Positions 1 through 6,846 of a DNA stretch of 32,425 nucleotides are shown in pieces (the first letter of the stretch is position 1; each line of letters begins with the position of its first letter). Both the position numbers and the translations under genes were made by a program. Where the stretch lies: the NCBI GenBank assembly GCA_020847375.1, contig JADLCB010000012.1, forward strand, positions 1 through 32,425. Reading direction: 5' to 3'. This DNA is from Phycisphaerales bacterium. Lineage in GTDB: Bacteria > Planctomycetota > Phycisphaerae > Tepidisphaerales > Tepidisphaeraceae. The notes below the pieces were generated by a model. The model ran no database searches. It was given only the letters and a program-made list of their open reading frames with translations, and was not told the DNA's origin.

Positions 1-146
1 ACTTCATGCGTCCTTTTTTCTTGGTTCTCGACCCAGTTCTTTCAACAGTCGATCCAGCGTTCGTCCATCAGCCCCCCGGCAGACGCTCAACAGCCCGGAG
101 GGGATACGATGTCTGGGGTCCTTTCTACGAAAGAATCGGAATTTAT
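1..146. other. Non-coding upstream flank of the aroF leader, no supported gene
   Basis: No convincing gene is visible here. A minus-strand frame that ends at position 4 stays open to about 285, but it has only non-ATG starts and no ribosome binding site. It also runs through the aroF promoter and leader peptide. Its last 57 residues (from a GTG at 177) look helical and charged, so a small divergent gene cannot be fully excluded. Confidence 0.4.
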
Positions 147-174
147 TTGACAGATTCTGATTCGGTGATAGACT
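147..174 (+). promoter_or_regulatory. Predicted sigma70-type promoter of the aroF leader
   Basis: A perfect -35 hexamer TTGACA (147-152) is followed by a 16-bp spacer and the -10 hexamer TAGACT (169-174, four of six consensus bases). A TG dinucleotide at 166-167 makes it an extended -10. The predicted transcription start is near 181, three bases before the leader peptide ATG. It is assigned to aroF because the next features on the strand are the leader peptide, the terminator and aroF itself. Confidence 0.6.
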
Positions 175-183
175 CACAACATC

Positions 184-258
184 ATGCAATCGTGGCGTGT
201 GGATTTTGATTTCAGCTTTTATGGCTTTTATCAGCCAGCCAGAAATCCTGCGTCCTGA
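184..258 (+). CDS. Leader peptide rich in Phe/Tyr/Trp (aroF attenuator)
   Basis: This is a 24-codon ORF, ATG 184 to TGA 256-258. Residues 4-16 contain seven aromatic residues: Trp4, Phe8, Phe10, Phe12, Tyr13, Phe15 and Tyr16. Their codons (TGG, TTT/TTC, TAT) lie at 193-231. The stop codon is inside the 5' arm of the antiterminator stem. Seven aromatics in thirteen codons, placed just before competing RNA stems and the gene for the first enzyme of aromatic biosynthesis, match the logic of the enterobacterial phe and trp leader peptides. No Shine-Dalgarno sequence is visible. The predicted transcription start is about 3 nt upstream, so translation may be leaderless. A ribosome stalled on the Phe/Tyr codons would leave 250-264 free, whereas one at the stop codon would cover it. 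The peptide itself is unlikely to have another function. Confidence 0.72.
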   Translation: MQSWRVDFDFSFYGFYQPARNPAS

Positions 259-300
259 GTTTGCATGAATTGATATCGGTAACAAGCAGCCTCAGGACGT
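250..300 (+). promoter_or_regulatory. Antiterminator stem of the aroF attenuator
   Basis: Bases 250-259 (GCGTCCTGAG) pair with 291-300 (CTCAGGACGT) through nine Watson-Crick pairs and one G-U. After one mismatch, 261-264 pairs with 286-289. The 3' arm is the same segment that forms the 5' arm of the terminator at 290-310, so the two structures exclude each other. The 5' arm overlaps the last codons and the stop of the leader peptide. Translation would therefore decide which stem forms. Confidence 0.68.
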
Positions 301-318
301 GGTCCTGGGGTTTTTTTT
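290..318 (+). terminator. Intrinsic terminator/attenuator before aroF
   Basis: CCTCAGGAC (290-298) pairs with GTCCTGGGG (302-310) in a nine-base-pair stem with one G-U and a three-base loop. Eight T residues (311-318) follow directly. It is a textbook Rho-independent terminator on the plus strand, 70 nt before the aroF ATG. No plus-strand gene ends just upstream, which fits a regulatory attenuator better than a gene-end terminator. Confidence 0.82.
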
Positions 319-388
319 ATGGTTTGGCGCCGGCGTAAAGCTGCCAGCGAGTGATGAATGGTAATCCTTTAATTCTGGAGGTACGTCA

Positions 389-1414
389 ATGATTGTGGTC
401 ATGAAATCCGGTTCGACTCCGGAGCAGGTGGAGCATGTTGTCGGACTGGTTCGCAGCATGGGTCTGAAGGAGCATGTCATCGTCGGTACGGAGCGCACGG
501 TGGTGGCGTGCATCGGTGATGATCGCTTCAAGGACAAAAGCCGCTTGGAGCTGATCGAGGGGGTGGATCGGGTGGTGCCGATCCTGGCGACGTACAAAAT
601 GGCGTCGAGCGAAACGAAAAAGGGGCGCACGATTATTCCACTGGGGGGCAAGCTGGGCGCAACGATCGGCGGAACCAAAGTGCCGGTTATTGCCGGACCA
701 TGTTCGGTTGAAGACCGCGAACATCTGCTGGAGATTGCGCACGCCGTCAAGGAGGCGGGCGCAGTGGGATTGCGCGGCGGGGCGTTCAAGCCGCGCACCT
801 CGCCGTATGCGTTTCAGGGATTGGCCGAACAGGGACTGAAATACCTGGCCGAGGCGCGCGAACAGACAGGCCTGGCGATTGTGACCGAAGTAATGAGCAT
901 CGAGCAGATACCGCTGTGCGTGGAATATGCCGATGTGCTCCAGGTCGGGGCACGCAACGCGCAGAATTACAATCTGCTTGCGGGTCTTGGCCATGTCCAT
1001 AAACCCATCCTGCTGAAGCGCGGGATGAGCAGTACGCTGGAAGAATTTTTGCTGGCGGCGGAATATATCCTGGCCGGCGGCAATGATCAGGTGATCCTTT
1101 GCGAGCGCGGTATTCGCACCTTTGAGCTGGATTATGTGCGCAATACGCTGCCGCTGGCGATTGTTCCCGAGTTGCATCGACGCAGCCACCTGCCGGTGGT
1201 TGTTGATCCCAGTCATGGTACGGGCAAGAGCCATCTCGTTCCGGATATGTGCAAAGCCGCGGTTGCCTGTGGCAGCGATGGGCTGATTCTGGAAGTTCAT
1301 AACGATCCGGAACACGCAATGACCGATGGCGCCCAGTCGCTTAATCTCGATCAGTTCCGCCAGATGATGGCATCGGTCAAGCGTGTGGCAGCAGCGGTTG
1401 ATCGGGAAATCTGA
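389..1414 (+). CDS. aroF: 3-deoxy-7-phosphoheptulonate (DAHP) synthase, type I beta with N-terminal regulatory domain
   Basis: This cytosolic enzyme condenses phosphoenolpyruvate with erythrose 4-phosphate to give DAHP, the first step of the shikimate pathway to Phe, Tyr and Trp. The 341 residues match the longer Thermotoga-like form. Residues 1-70 are a ferredoxin-like domain (starting MIVVMKSG) that mediates feedback inhibition in that family, and a KDO8P/DAHP synthase TIM barrel follows. Visible motifs are AGPCSVED with the metal-binding Cys105, the FKPRTSPY substrate loop and VDPSHGTGKS. The ATG at 389 follows GGAGG (377-381) with a 7-nt spacer. A leader peptide, antiterminator and terminator lie upstream, so expression is probably attenuated by aromatic amino-acid supply in addition to any allosteric control. 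The next gene begins 133 nt downstream. Confidence 0.97.
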   Translation: MIVVMKSGSTPEQVEHVVGLVRSMGLKEHVIVGTERTVVACIGDDRFKDKSRLELIEGVDRVVPILATYKMASSETKKGRTIIPLGGKLGATIGGTKVPVIAGPCSVEDREHLLEIAHAVKEAGAVGLRGGAFKPRTSPYAFQGLAEQGLKYLAEAREQTGLAIVTEVMSIEQIPLCVEYADVLQVGARNAQNYNLLAGLGHVHKPILLKRGMSSTLEEFLLAAEYILAGGNDQVILCERGIRTFELDYVRNTLPLAIVPELHRRSHLPVVVDPSHGTGKSHLVPDMCKAAVACGSDGLILEVHNDPEHAMTDGAQSLNLDQFRQMMASVKRVAAAVDREI

Positions 1415-1547
1415 TGCCAACAGGCAGTCGCCCTCGGCTGGCTGCTCGCACGCGGTTGGGCAGAAAAATAATGAACGAATTGTGACAGACGATTCAGGAA
1501 CAAACAAATTTCTGAAGAAATTGGCAGCCAAGCGTCGATAAGTGCTT

Positions 1548-2309
1548 ATGAGCTTTATTGCGCTTATGCTGCGCGAACTTGACCAACTTTTGCCTGCATT
1601 AACCAGCACATTGGGTACCTACCTTGCGCTGGGCGGGGTGGTTGTTGGGTTATGGATGTGGTTGATGGGTTCGCATACCAGCAAGGGGTTGATTGCGCTG
1701 GTTCTGGTTGCCGTCGGTGGAATGGTCGGCCGCTATCTACCGGAAAAAATGGGCTGGTCCGTATCGGGCTTGGCCATGGCGGTCGGTTTGGCGCTGGCGG
1801 GGGGTGTGCTGGGATTGCTTTTACATCGCTTGTGGGTGGGTGTTGGTCTGGGCGTTGTGCTGGCGATTTGGGGCATGTGCGCCTGTTGGGTTTTTATGCA
1901 TGGTGATTATCAGCCCAACTGGCAGGAGATCGGCGAAAAATCTCAAAATATGACCGAGACGATCCGGCACTTCTGGGATGAATTGCCAAAATCGCTTCAG
2001 ACTGGGTGGACAATTACCGCAGCCGCCGGATTGCTGGCGGGAATCGTCATGACTATGCTCTGGCCGCGTCTGACCAAAGTGATGATGTACAGCATGTTGG
2101 GTGTGACGTTGTTCGCGAGTCTGGGTGTGATGGCGATGCAGTCGCTCAAACCGGAATGGTTGAGTTATCTCCCGCAGCAAACCTGGTCGCAGATCGCGTG
2201 GTTGGCGGGGGTGGTCATCGTCGGGATTGTTGTGCAGTGGCAATATATGCCGCACCGGCATCGTGTTCTTGTCGATGGACATGATGTTGAAGTGGAAGAT
2301 GACGAATAG
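1548..2309 (+). CDS. Polytopic membrane protein of unknown function
   Basis: A protein of about 253 residues that I do not recognise. It has about seven hydrophobic helices: one near residues 15-40 around the run GGVVVGLWMW, four in the first half, and three in the second half ending near GVVIVGIVVQW. A soluble loop of about 40 residues (from HGDYQPNW to LPKSLQTG) separates the halves. The C-terminus is hydrophilic and acidic (ends EVEDDE). ATG 1548 is preferred over the in-frame GTG at 1542, but neither has a clear Shine-Dalgarno site. The following gene also encodes a multi-spanning protein on the same strand, 121 nt away, so the two may act together. No enzymatic motif is visible. Confidence 0.8.
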   Translation: MSFIALMLRELDQLLPALTSTLGTYLALGGVVVGLWMWLMGSHTSKGLIALVLVAVGGMVGRYLPEKMGWSVSGLAMAVGLALAGGVLGLLLHRLWVGVGLGVVLAIWGMCACWVFMHGDYQPNWQEIGEKSQNMTETIRHFWDELPKSLQTGWTITAAAGLLAGIVMTMLWPRLTKVMMYSMLGVTLFASLGVMAMQSLKPEWLSYLPQQTWSQIAWLAGVVIVGIVVQWQYMPHRHRVLVDGHDVEVEDDE

Positions 2310-2430
2310 CCTGAGCGGCAACGAAGTACGACGGTTATCCACGGATTGCCTGAATGCGAGATTGTGCTGTCAGGCTTGATCGGAGTATCGGATTGAACCG
2401 GCCAAGGCTGTTTTGCCGAAGGAGAATATT

Positions 2431-3108
2431 GTGATCAACTTGGCACAGGCCAATGTTCTGCATATTCCAGTACCTGACCGCTGGCCGGAACAGACGGATA
2501 TTATCAGTCTATGTCATAGCCTCGGCCCGGCGCCGGCGACGTTGTTGATCGGGCTTGGGGTGGTCTATCTTCTTTTTGGTTTCTATTGGTATAAGACGCT
2601 GATCATGGTCAATGCCATCTGCCTGGGATCGTTCCTGGGTCTGGTTATTGGCCAGCGCTGGGGCAACCCGTGGGTCGGCGCGTTCCTGGGTGGGTGTCTC
2701 AGTGCAGCCATTACCTGGCCGCAGATGAAATACGCGGGGGCGGTGATGGGGGCGCGGGTGGGGGCGGTGAGCGGGGCGGGTGTCTGGGCCAGCTTTGGGA
2801 TGGATGCCAACTTCGCGTGGACCGGCGCGATGATGGGATTGATTTTCTTCGGTCTGATGTGCTTCATCCTTTTCCGCGGCAGCATCATGATGTACACCAG
2901 TTTCCAGGGCAGCATCATGCTGGTATTCGGAATTCTGGCGATGACGTTGAAGTATGAGCAGGTTGGCCCGCCGCTGGAAGGCAAGATGCTGGTGAATCAT
3001 TTTTTATTGCCGCTGATGGTTCTCATACCAGCCATTGCGGGGATTCTCTACCAGCAGCACAATCATCCGTCGGAAATGGGCGGCGTCGGTGGCGCGGTGA
3101 AAAAATAG
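2431..3108 (+). CDS. Polytopic membrane protein of unknown function (TMEM198/DUF4203-like layout)
   Basis: A 225-residue protein with about seven membrane segments rich in Gly and Ala. The hydrophobic runs are short and glycine-rich, with small-residue repeats around AGAVMGARVGAVSGAG, resembling the DUF4203/TMEM198-type fold. That comparison is from memory and is tentative. The GTG start at 2431 is chosen because AAGGAG (2419-2424) precedes it with a 6-nt spacer. An in-frame TTG at 2413 lies upstream of that ribosome binding site. The gene converges on the Ser/Thr kinase gene, with only 31 nt between the stops. A 16-bp direct repeat covers its stop codon. Function unknown. Confidence 0.82.
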   Translation: MINLAQANVLHIPVPDRWPEQTDIISLCHSLGPAPATLLIGLGVVYLLFGFYWYKTLIMVNAICLGSFLGLVIGQRWGNPWVGAFLGGCLSAAITWPQMKYAGAVMGARVGAVSGAGVWASFGMDANFAWTGAMMGLIFFGLMCFILFRGSIMMYTSFQGSIMLVFGILAMTLKYEQVGPPLEGKMLVNHFLLPLMVLIPAIAGILYQQHNHPSEMGGVGGAVKK

Positions 3109-3126
3109 CCGCGCGGTGAAAAAATA
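3092..3126. repeat. Direct repeat of 16 bp, period 19 bp, across a stop codon
   Basis: GCGCGGTGAAAAAATA occurs at 3092-3107 and again at 3111-3126. The first copy contains most of the stop codon of the upstream gene. The second copy and GCGCGGC at 3130-3136 can form a weak 7-bp stem with 3108-3114. It looks like a recent slippage duplication between two convergent genes. It is not a convincing terminator. Confidence 0.7.
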
Positions 3127-3139
3127 ACAGCGCGGCAAC

Positions 3140-4039
3140 TCAGGTCTGTTTGCTGAAAAATCCTGAATCGTAAGGATCGACGCCCACATCCCCCGCGTCG
3201 GGGTTCAGCTCGCGCGTCAGAATGTGTTTGGCCAGTTCCAGGCGCGTGATAACGGTATCCATATCCGTCGGCCGTTTTTTGGGAACGGTGGATACCATTT
3301 CCATGATGAGATTGCTCAACCCCTGGGGAACGCGCGGGTTCAGTTCCTGCGGCGTGGTAATACGATCATCCACCAGGAAGCTGTTTTCACCTTTTTTATT
3401 GATCGTATAAAGCGTGGGAATTTTGTTGTCTGTCAGGGCCCAGTAGAGAGTGGCGCCGAGATTGAAAATATCGGTCTGCAGGCTGATGGGCAGGCGGTGC
3501 ACCTGTTCAGGCGCGATATAATCCGGCGTTCCCTGGATGCGCTCTTTGATCGTACCAATCTTGCAGCTCTGCCCGAAATCAATGATTTTTACGCGGCCTT
3601 CAGCATCGCGCAAAATATTGTTTGGCTTGATATCGCAGTGGGCGTAGCCGGCCTGGTGCATCGCCTTGAGTCCCCCAGCGGACTGGATGAATACATCGAG
3701 GATCTCGATCATCGAACCCGGCAGCTGTTGATCCAGTGCCTTGCCCCTGACCAGCTCCATCAGCAAAAATGCTTCATTGACTTTCAGCAGCAATGATTTG
3801 CTAATCTTTAGGTCGTATGTACGACGCAAGTTGGGATGGACAAACTGCTTGGAGATCGCAAATTCAGTCTCCATCTGTTCAACAAAACGCAAATCCTTTT
3901 GATTAATGCGCACAACATGTTTGAGCGCGAAAACTTGGCGCGTGGTGGGATCCTGCACTGCGTAGATGGTGCTGTGCGCACCTTCTCCCAGTTGCTCCAG
4001 GACATCATAGTGAAGCAGCTTCTTCGTCATGAATGTCAT
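3140..4039 (-). CDS. Eukaryote-like serine/threonine protein kinase (soluble)
   Basis: A 299-residue protein that is essentially a single Hanks-type kinase domain. It has the glycine loop GEGAHSTIYA (about residues 18-27), the ATP-binding Lys in ALKHV (residue 40), the catalytic loop HCDIKPNN (Asp136), DFG (Asp154-Gly156) and the APE motif in GTPDYIAPEQ (about 170-179). The HRD arginine is replaced by Cys, so it is a non-RD kinase and may not depend on activation-loop phosphorylation. There is no transmembrane helix, PASTA, TPR or other sensor domain, so it should be cytosolic. The ATG at 4039 overlaps the stop of an upstream micro-ORF (TGATG), which supports that start. ATG 4030 is a plausible alternative. 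Targets are unknown, and the convergent membrane proteins are neighbours only. Confidence 0.95.
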   Translation of the reverse strand: MTFMTKKLLHYDVLEQLGEGAHSTIYAVQDPTTRQVFALKHVVRINQKDLRFVEQMETEFAISKQFVHPNLRRTYDLKISKSLLLKVNEAFLLMELVRGKALDQQLPGSMIEILDVFIQSAGGLKAMHQAGYAHCDIKPNNILRDAEGRVKIIDFGQSCKIGTIKERIQGTPDYIAPEQVHRLPISLQTDIFNLGATLYWALTDNKIPTLYTINKKGENSFLVDDRITTPQELNPRVPQGLSNLIMEMVSTVPKKRPTDMDTVITRLELAKHILTRELNPDAGDVGVDPYDSGFFSKQT

Positions 4040-4221
4040 CACCCCAGCTGGTACGGATGTTTATCGCGACGGGTGTAAGTCTCGATAACATAATTACTTT
4101 CGTCTGCGACCGATAATGGTATAAATAAAAGGCAGCCGCTCGACGCCGCACCTGACGCCAACACCTTACCCGGCTTTTCAGTTAGGTAAGACACTATATC
4201 CCCCGCCTGCTCACCAGCCAT
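4039..4221 (-). CDS. Possible 60-residue micro-ORF coupled to the kinase
   Basis: This ORF runs from ATG 4221 to a TGA that overlaps the kinase ATG as TGATG (4041-4037), a layout often linked to translational coupling. The product has a charged N-terminus, a hydrophobic middle (around CLLFIPLSV) and a basic C-terminus, and resembles nothing I recognise. It has no clear Shine-Dalgarno site. It may be a real small protein, a regulatory upstream ORF for the kinase, or chance. Confidence 0.3.
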   Translation of the reverse strand: MAGEQAGDIVSYLTEKPGKVLASGAASSGCLLFIPLSVADESNYVIETYTRRDKHPYQLG

Positions 4222-4418
4222 CGACTGGCTTTATATTATTCGCATAGCCTATTGATAAATGATAACAATATCAAGTGAATCTCGATTTTGAATGCTCAAA
4301 ATACGGCGATAAAGTGGTGTTTATGGCGATTATTCCTTCTGTCAGACCTTGCGATGCTGATGGGAGGGATTTAATCCCGTCTTGAGTCATAGAATTTGTA
4401 TAGAATTGGTTTTAAGCA
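4222..4418. other. Divergent intergenic region with two inverted repeats
   Basis: This AT-rich gap separates the kinase unit (minus) from polX (plus). It contains TTGATA/TATCAA arms (4252-4257 and 4269-4274, 11-bp centre) and a tight dyad GGGATT-T-AATCCC (4366-4378) about 40 nt before polX. Neither is followed by a T tract, so they are candidate operators and not terminators. I could not assign -35/-10 pairs with good spacing on either strand. Confidence 0.35.
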
Positions 4419-6338
4419 ATGAACGAACAATTATCCAGCATGTTTCGGACCATGGCTGCGGTCATGGATATCAAGGGGGAAAGCGTTTTCAAGTCGATTG
4501 CGTTTTCCAAGGTGGCGCGCGTGGTCGAATCGCTTCCGTTCGATCTGCAACAGGCGGTTGCCAATGACACGTTGGGAGACATTCAAGGTGTGGGCGAATC
4601 GTCGCGCCGGATCATCCAGGAATTTATTCAAACTGGCCATAGCACAGACTACGAGCAGTTGCTGGCCAGTATTCCACCGGGATTGATTGAACTGCTGGAC
4701 ATTCCCAGTCTTGGCCCCAAGACCGTTCACCTGCTCTGGAAACAACGAGGGATCACATCCATCAACGAGCTGTCGGCAGCCATCGCACAGGGAAAGCTGG
4801 AAGGTATCAAAGGCATGGGGGAGAAAAAAATTGCCGGCATAGCCGAGGGGATCACCCTGCGCAATCAGGCCAGCCAGCGTCATGGGTTACCGGCAACGAT
4901 GGAGGTGGCAGAGTCATTGGCTCGGCGCGTGCGCGAATTAAAAGGAGTCGATCAGGTGGAAATTGCCGGTAGTCTGCGGCGCGGGCGTCAGACCATTGGC
5001 GATGTCGATCTGGTTTGCGCGTTGACCAGCCGCGGCAGCGGCCAAGCCGTGACAGGGGCATTTGTCGAATTTCCTGAAGTTGAAAAGATCAATGGCCATG
5101 GTCAGACCAAGGCCAGCGTTGTCATCACCGGCGGCCTGCAGATCGATCTACGGATTGTTCCGCAGGAAAATTTTGGGGCAGCACTTCTTTATTTCACCGG
5201 CTCGAAGGATCACAACGTCGAACTGCGCAGCATGGCGCAAGATCGCGGAATGATTTTGAATGAGTGGGGGTTGTATCGTCTGGAAGACTACGACAAAGCG
5301 AAAAAGCAAACCAGCCAACCGCCCGAGACTGAACCACTGGCCAGTAAAACCGAGCGGGAAATATACCGCGCCCTGAAGTTGGCGTATATCGAACCGGAAC
5401 TGCGTGAAAATCGTGGTGAAATCGAGGCTGCGGCGGTCTCTTTTTTATCATCATCAACAACCACGCCCGCATCATCAGGCGATGGTGTCAAGTCATCTCA
5501 CCCCGCCGTCAAGCCTTCCAATAGAACCCATCGGGCCAAATCATCCAAACAGGCCAATGAACCAACCCGCGGAGCTTTACCAGTCAGCTCCCTGCCGCAA
5601 TTGATTACCGCTGCCGATATTCGTGGCGATCTGCATACCCATACGACCGCATCGGATGGTCATGCCAGCATCGAACAGATGGCCGAGGCAGCCATGGCGA
5701 TGGGGTATGAATATCTTGGTATTTCGGATCATTCCGCCAGCCAGGTCATTGCGCATGGACTATCGCGCCAGGCGCTGCTCAAGCATGTGGACGAAATCCG
5801 CGGGATCAGCGACCGTCTCAAGCCGTTTCGTATCTTCGCCGGTTGCGAGGTTGATATTCTGGCTGATGGGCAAATGGATTATGAGGACAAGGTGCTGGCG
5901 CAACTTGATTATGTGATTGGTTCGCCGCACATGGCGCTCAAACAGACTCAGCCCAAGGCGACGGATCGATTGATCCGGGCGATTGAAAATCCTTATGTCA
6001 CGTTCATCGGCCATCCCACCGGTCGGTTGATTGATCGCCGGGCGGGGCTGCCGCTGGACTTTGCGCGTATTTTTCAAGCGGCTGTTCAGACTGGAACCGT
6101 GTTGGAGATCAACGCGGCGTTTCCCCGTCTTGATCTGGATGATGTCAATGCCCGCGCGGCGCTGCTGGCAGGGTGCAGACTGACCATCAACACCGATGCG
6201 CACCGAACCGAAGGGTTGCAACAGATGCGTTGGGGGCTGCTGGTTGCGCGTCGCGCCTGGACGACGCCGGCGCAGGTCATCAACTGTCTGCCCCTGGCAG
6301 AGCTGGAGAATTTCTTTCAGCGTAAACGAAGGCGGTAA
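4419..6338 (+). CDS. polX: DNA polymerase/3'-5' exonuclease PolX
   Basis: A bacterial family X repair polymerase that fills short gaps in DNA, with a C-terminal PHP phosphoesterase domain for 3' processing. Residues 1-150 carry helix-hairpin-helix repeats (IQGVGESSRR, IPSLGPKTV, IKGMGEKK). The nucleotidyltransferase site is GSLRRGRQTIGDVD, with Asp195 and Asp197, and a third Asp243 in QIDLRI. The PHP domain starts at DLHTHTTASDG (about 404-414), followed by GCEVDI, GHPTGR and TDAHR. At 639 residues it is longer than the usual roughly 570-590. The excess is a Ser/Thr/Pro-rich linker at about residues 341-395 between the polymerase and PHP domains. The ATG at 4419 has no clear ribosome binding site. 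All catalytic residues that I can check are present. Confidence 0.97.
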   Translation: MNEQLSSMFRTMAAVMDIKGESVFKSIAFSKVARVVESLPFDLQQAVANDTLGDIQGVGESSRRIIQEFIQTGHSTDYEQLLASIPPGLIELLDIPSLGPKTVHLLWKQRGITSINELSAAIAQGKLEGIKGMGEKKIAGIAEGITLRNQASQRHGLPATMEVAESLARRVRELKGVDQVEIAGSLRRGRQTIGDVDLVCALTSRGSGQAVTGAFVEFPEVEKINGHGQTKASVVITGGLQIDLRIVPQENFGAALLYFTGSKDHNVELRSMAQDRGMILNEWGLYRLEDYDKAKKQTSQPPETEPLASKTEREIYRALKLAYIEPELRENRGEIEAAAVSFLSSSTTTPASSGDGVKSSHPAVKPSNRTHRAKSSKQANEPTRGALPVSSLPQLITAADIRGDLHTHTTASDGHASIEQMAEAAMAMGYEYLGISDHSASQVIAHGLSRQALLKHVDEIRGISDRLKPFRIFAGCEVDILADGQMDYEDKVLAQLDYVIGSPHMALKQTQPKATDRLIRAIENPYVTFIGHPTGRLIDRRAGLPLDFARIFQAAVQTGTVLEINAAFPRLDLDDVNARAALLAGCRLTINTDAHRTEGLQQMRWGLLVARRAWTTPAQVINCLPLAELENFFQRKRRR

Positions 6339-6402
6339 AAAGGAGGTGCACAAGCAATCGCGGGTTGGTGATGGTGGTGGCGCGCCAGCGTTCATCACAA
6401 CC

Positions 6403-6446
6403 AAAAAAAAGTCGGACCGGAAGGGAGCCACCACTTCCGGTCCGAC
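6403..6446 (-). terminator. Strong minus-strand intrinsic terminator without an upstream gene
   Basis: On the minus strand, GTCGGACCGGAAG (6446-6434) pairs perfectly over 13 bp with 6423-6411 around a 10-nt loop, and eight T residues follow (6410-6403). On the plus strand no T tract follows the stem, so it is directional. The nearest minus-strand gene, trmH, ends at 7277, with a plus-strand gene in between. The transcript it ends is therefore not an obvious mRNA. Confidence 0.8.
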
Positions 6447-6460
6447 GATCAATATCCAAG

Positions 6461-6488
6461 AAGATAGCAAGCGATGAGAAATCGTCAA
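6461..6488 (-). promoter_or_regulatory. Possible minus-strand promoter facing the orphan terminator
   Basis: Reading the minus strand, TTGACG (6488-6483, five of six) is followed by a 16-bp spacer and TATCTT (6466-6461, four of six). Transcription would begin near 6454, only about 8 nt before the terminator stem, and give an RNA of about 50 nt. Hexamer matches of this quality occur by chance, so this is tentative. Confidence 0.3.
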
Positions 6489-6846
6489 TACCAATGTACG
6501 ACATTATTTTTTCCGGCGATCATATTTTGCGCACCAAAATCATGGTGGCCATACGTTCAGGCTGGCTGCGATCAGTCAGCGCGATGAACCGGGATTTGTG
6601 GTTGCGATCCGATGATGAAACCACCTCGGCGACGCGCAATCAAATACACAGCGACTCTGTTGCCAGCGATAAGACCGGAGGCATTGGTGCATCTCATCGG
6701 TTTGAAAAACAGGGCGAAATGCAAGATTGGAAATTATGGGAACAAGGCGGAACTGAATGATCCGGCGGAATTAACCGATAATGGTTGATGGGGCAGGTGC
6801 GCCGGATTGGTTGGATCAATCGCCAATAGCGGCAAGGCGGTGCAGT

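Larger units (their letters stand above)
6339..6846. other. Intergenic region of about 500 nt with no confident gene
   Basis: A near-perfect ribosome binding sequence AAGGAGGT (6340-6347) directly follows the polX stop but has no start codon at normal spacing. A plus-strand frame is open from 6365 to 6760. Its best start, ATG 6494, would give 88 residues, but there is no ribosome binding site and no recognisable domain. A strong minus-strand terminator and a possible minus-strand promoter are listed separately. The rest shows nothing I can name. Confidence 0.45.

Noticed and set aside
4..285. Open minus-strand frame of 93 codons over the aroF leader
   Set aside because: It has only a TTG start at its full length, has no ribosome binding site, and lies across the promoter and leader peptide, which explain the region better. 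A shorter 57-codon version remains possible but unsupported.
1415..1541. Hairpin after aroF (GCAGTCG/TGGCTGC) as a terminator
   Set aside because: The stem depends on wobble pairs and no T tract follows.
386..1609. Long minus-strand open frame opposite aroF
   Set aside because: It is a shadow of aroF. The product is Arg/His/Gln-rich with no domain, while the plus strand encodes a clear enzyme.
6365..6760. Plus-strand open frame of about 130 codons after polX
   Set aside because: It has no usable ribosome binding site, crosses the terminator hairpin, and has low-complexity composition. It is noted only in the description of the gap.
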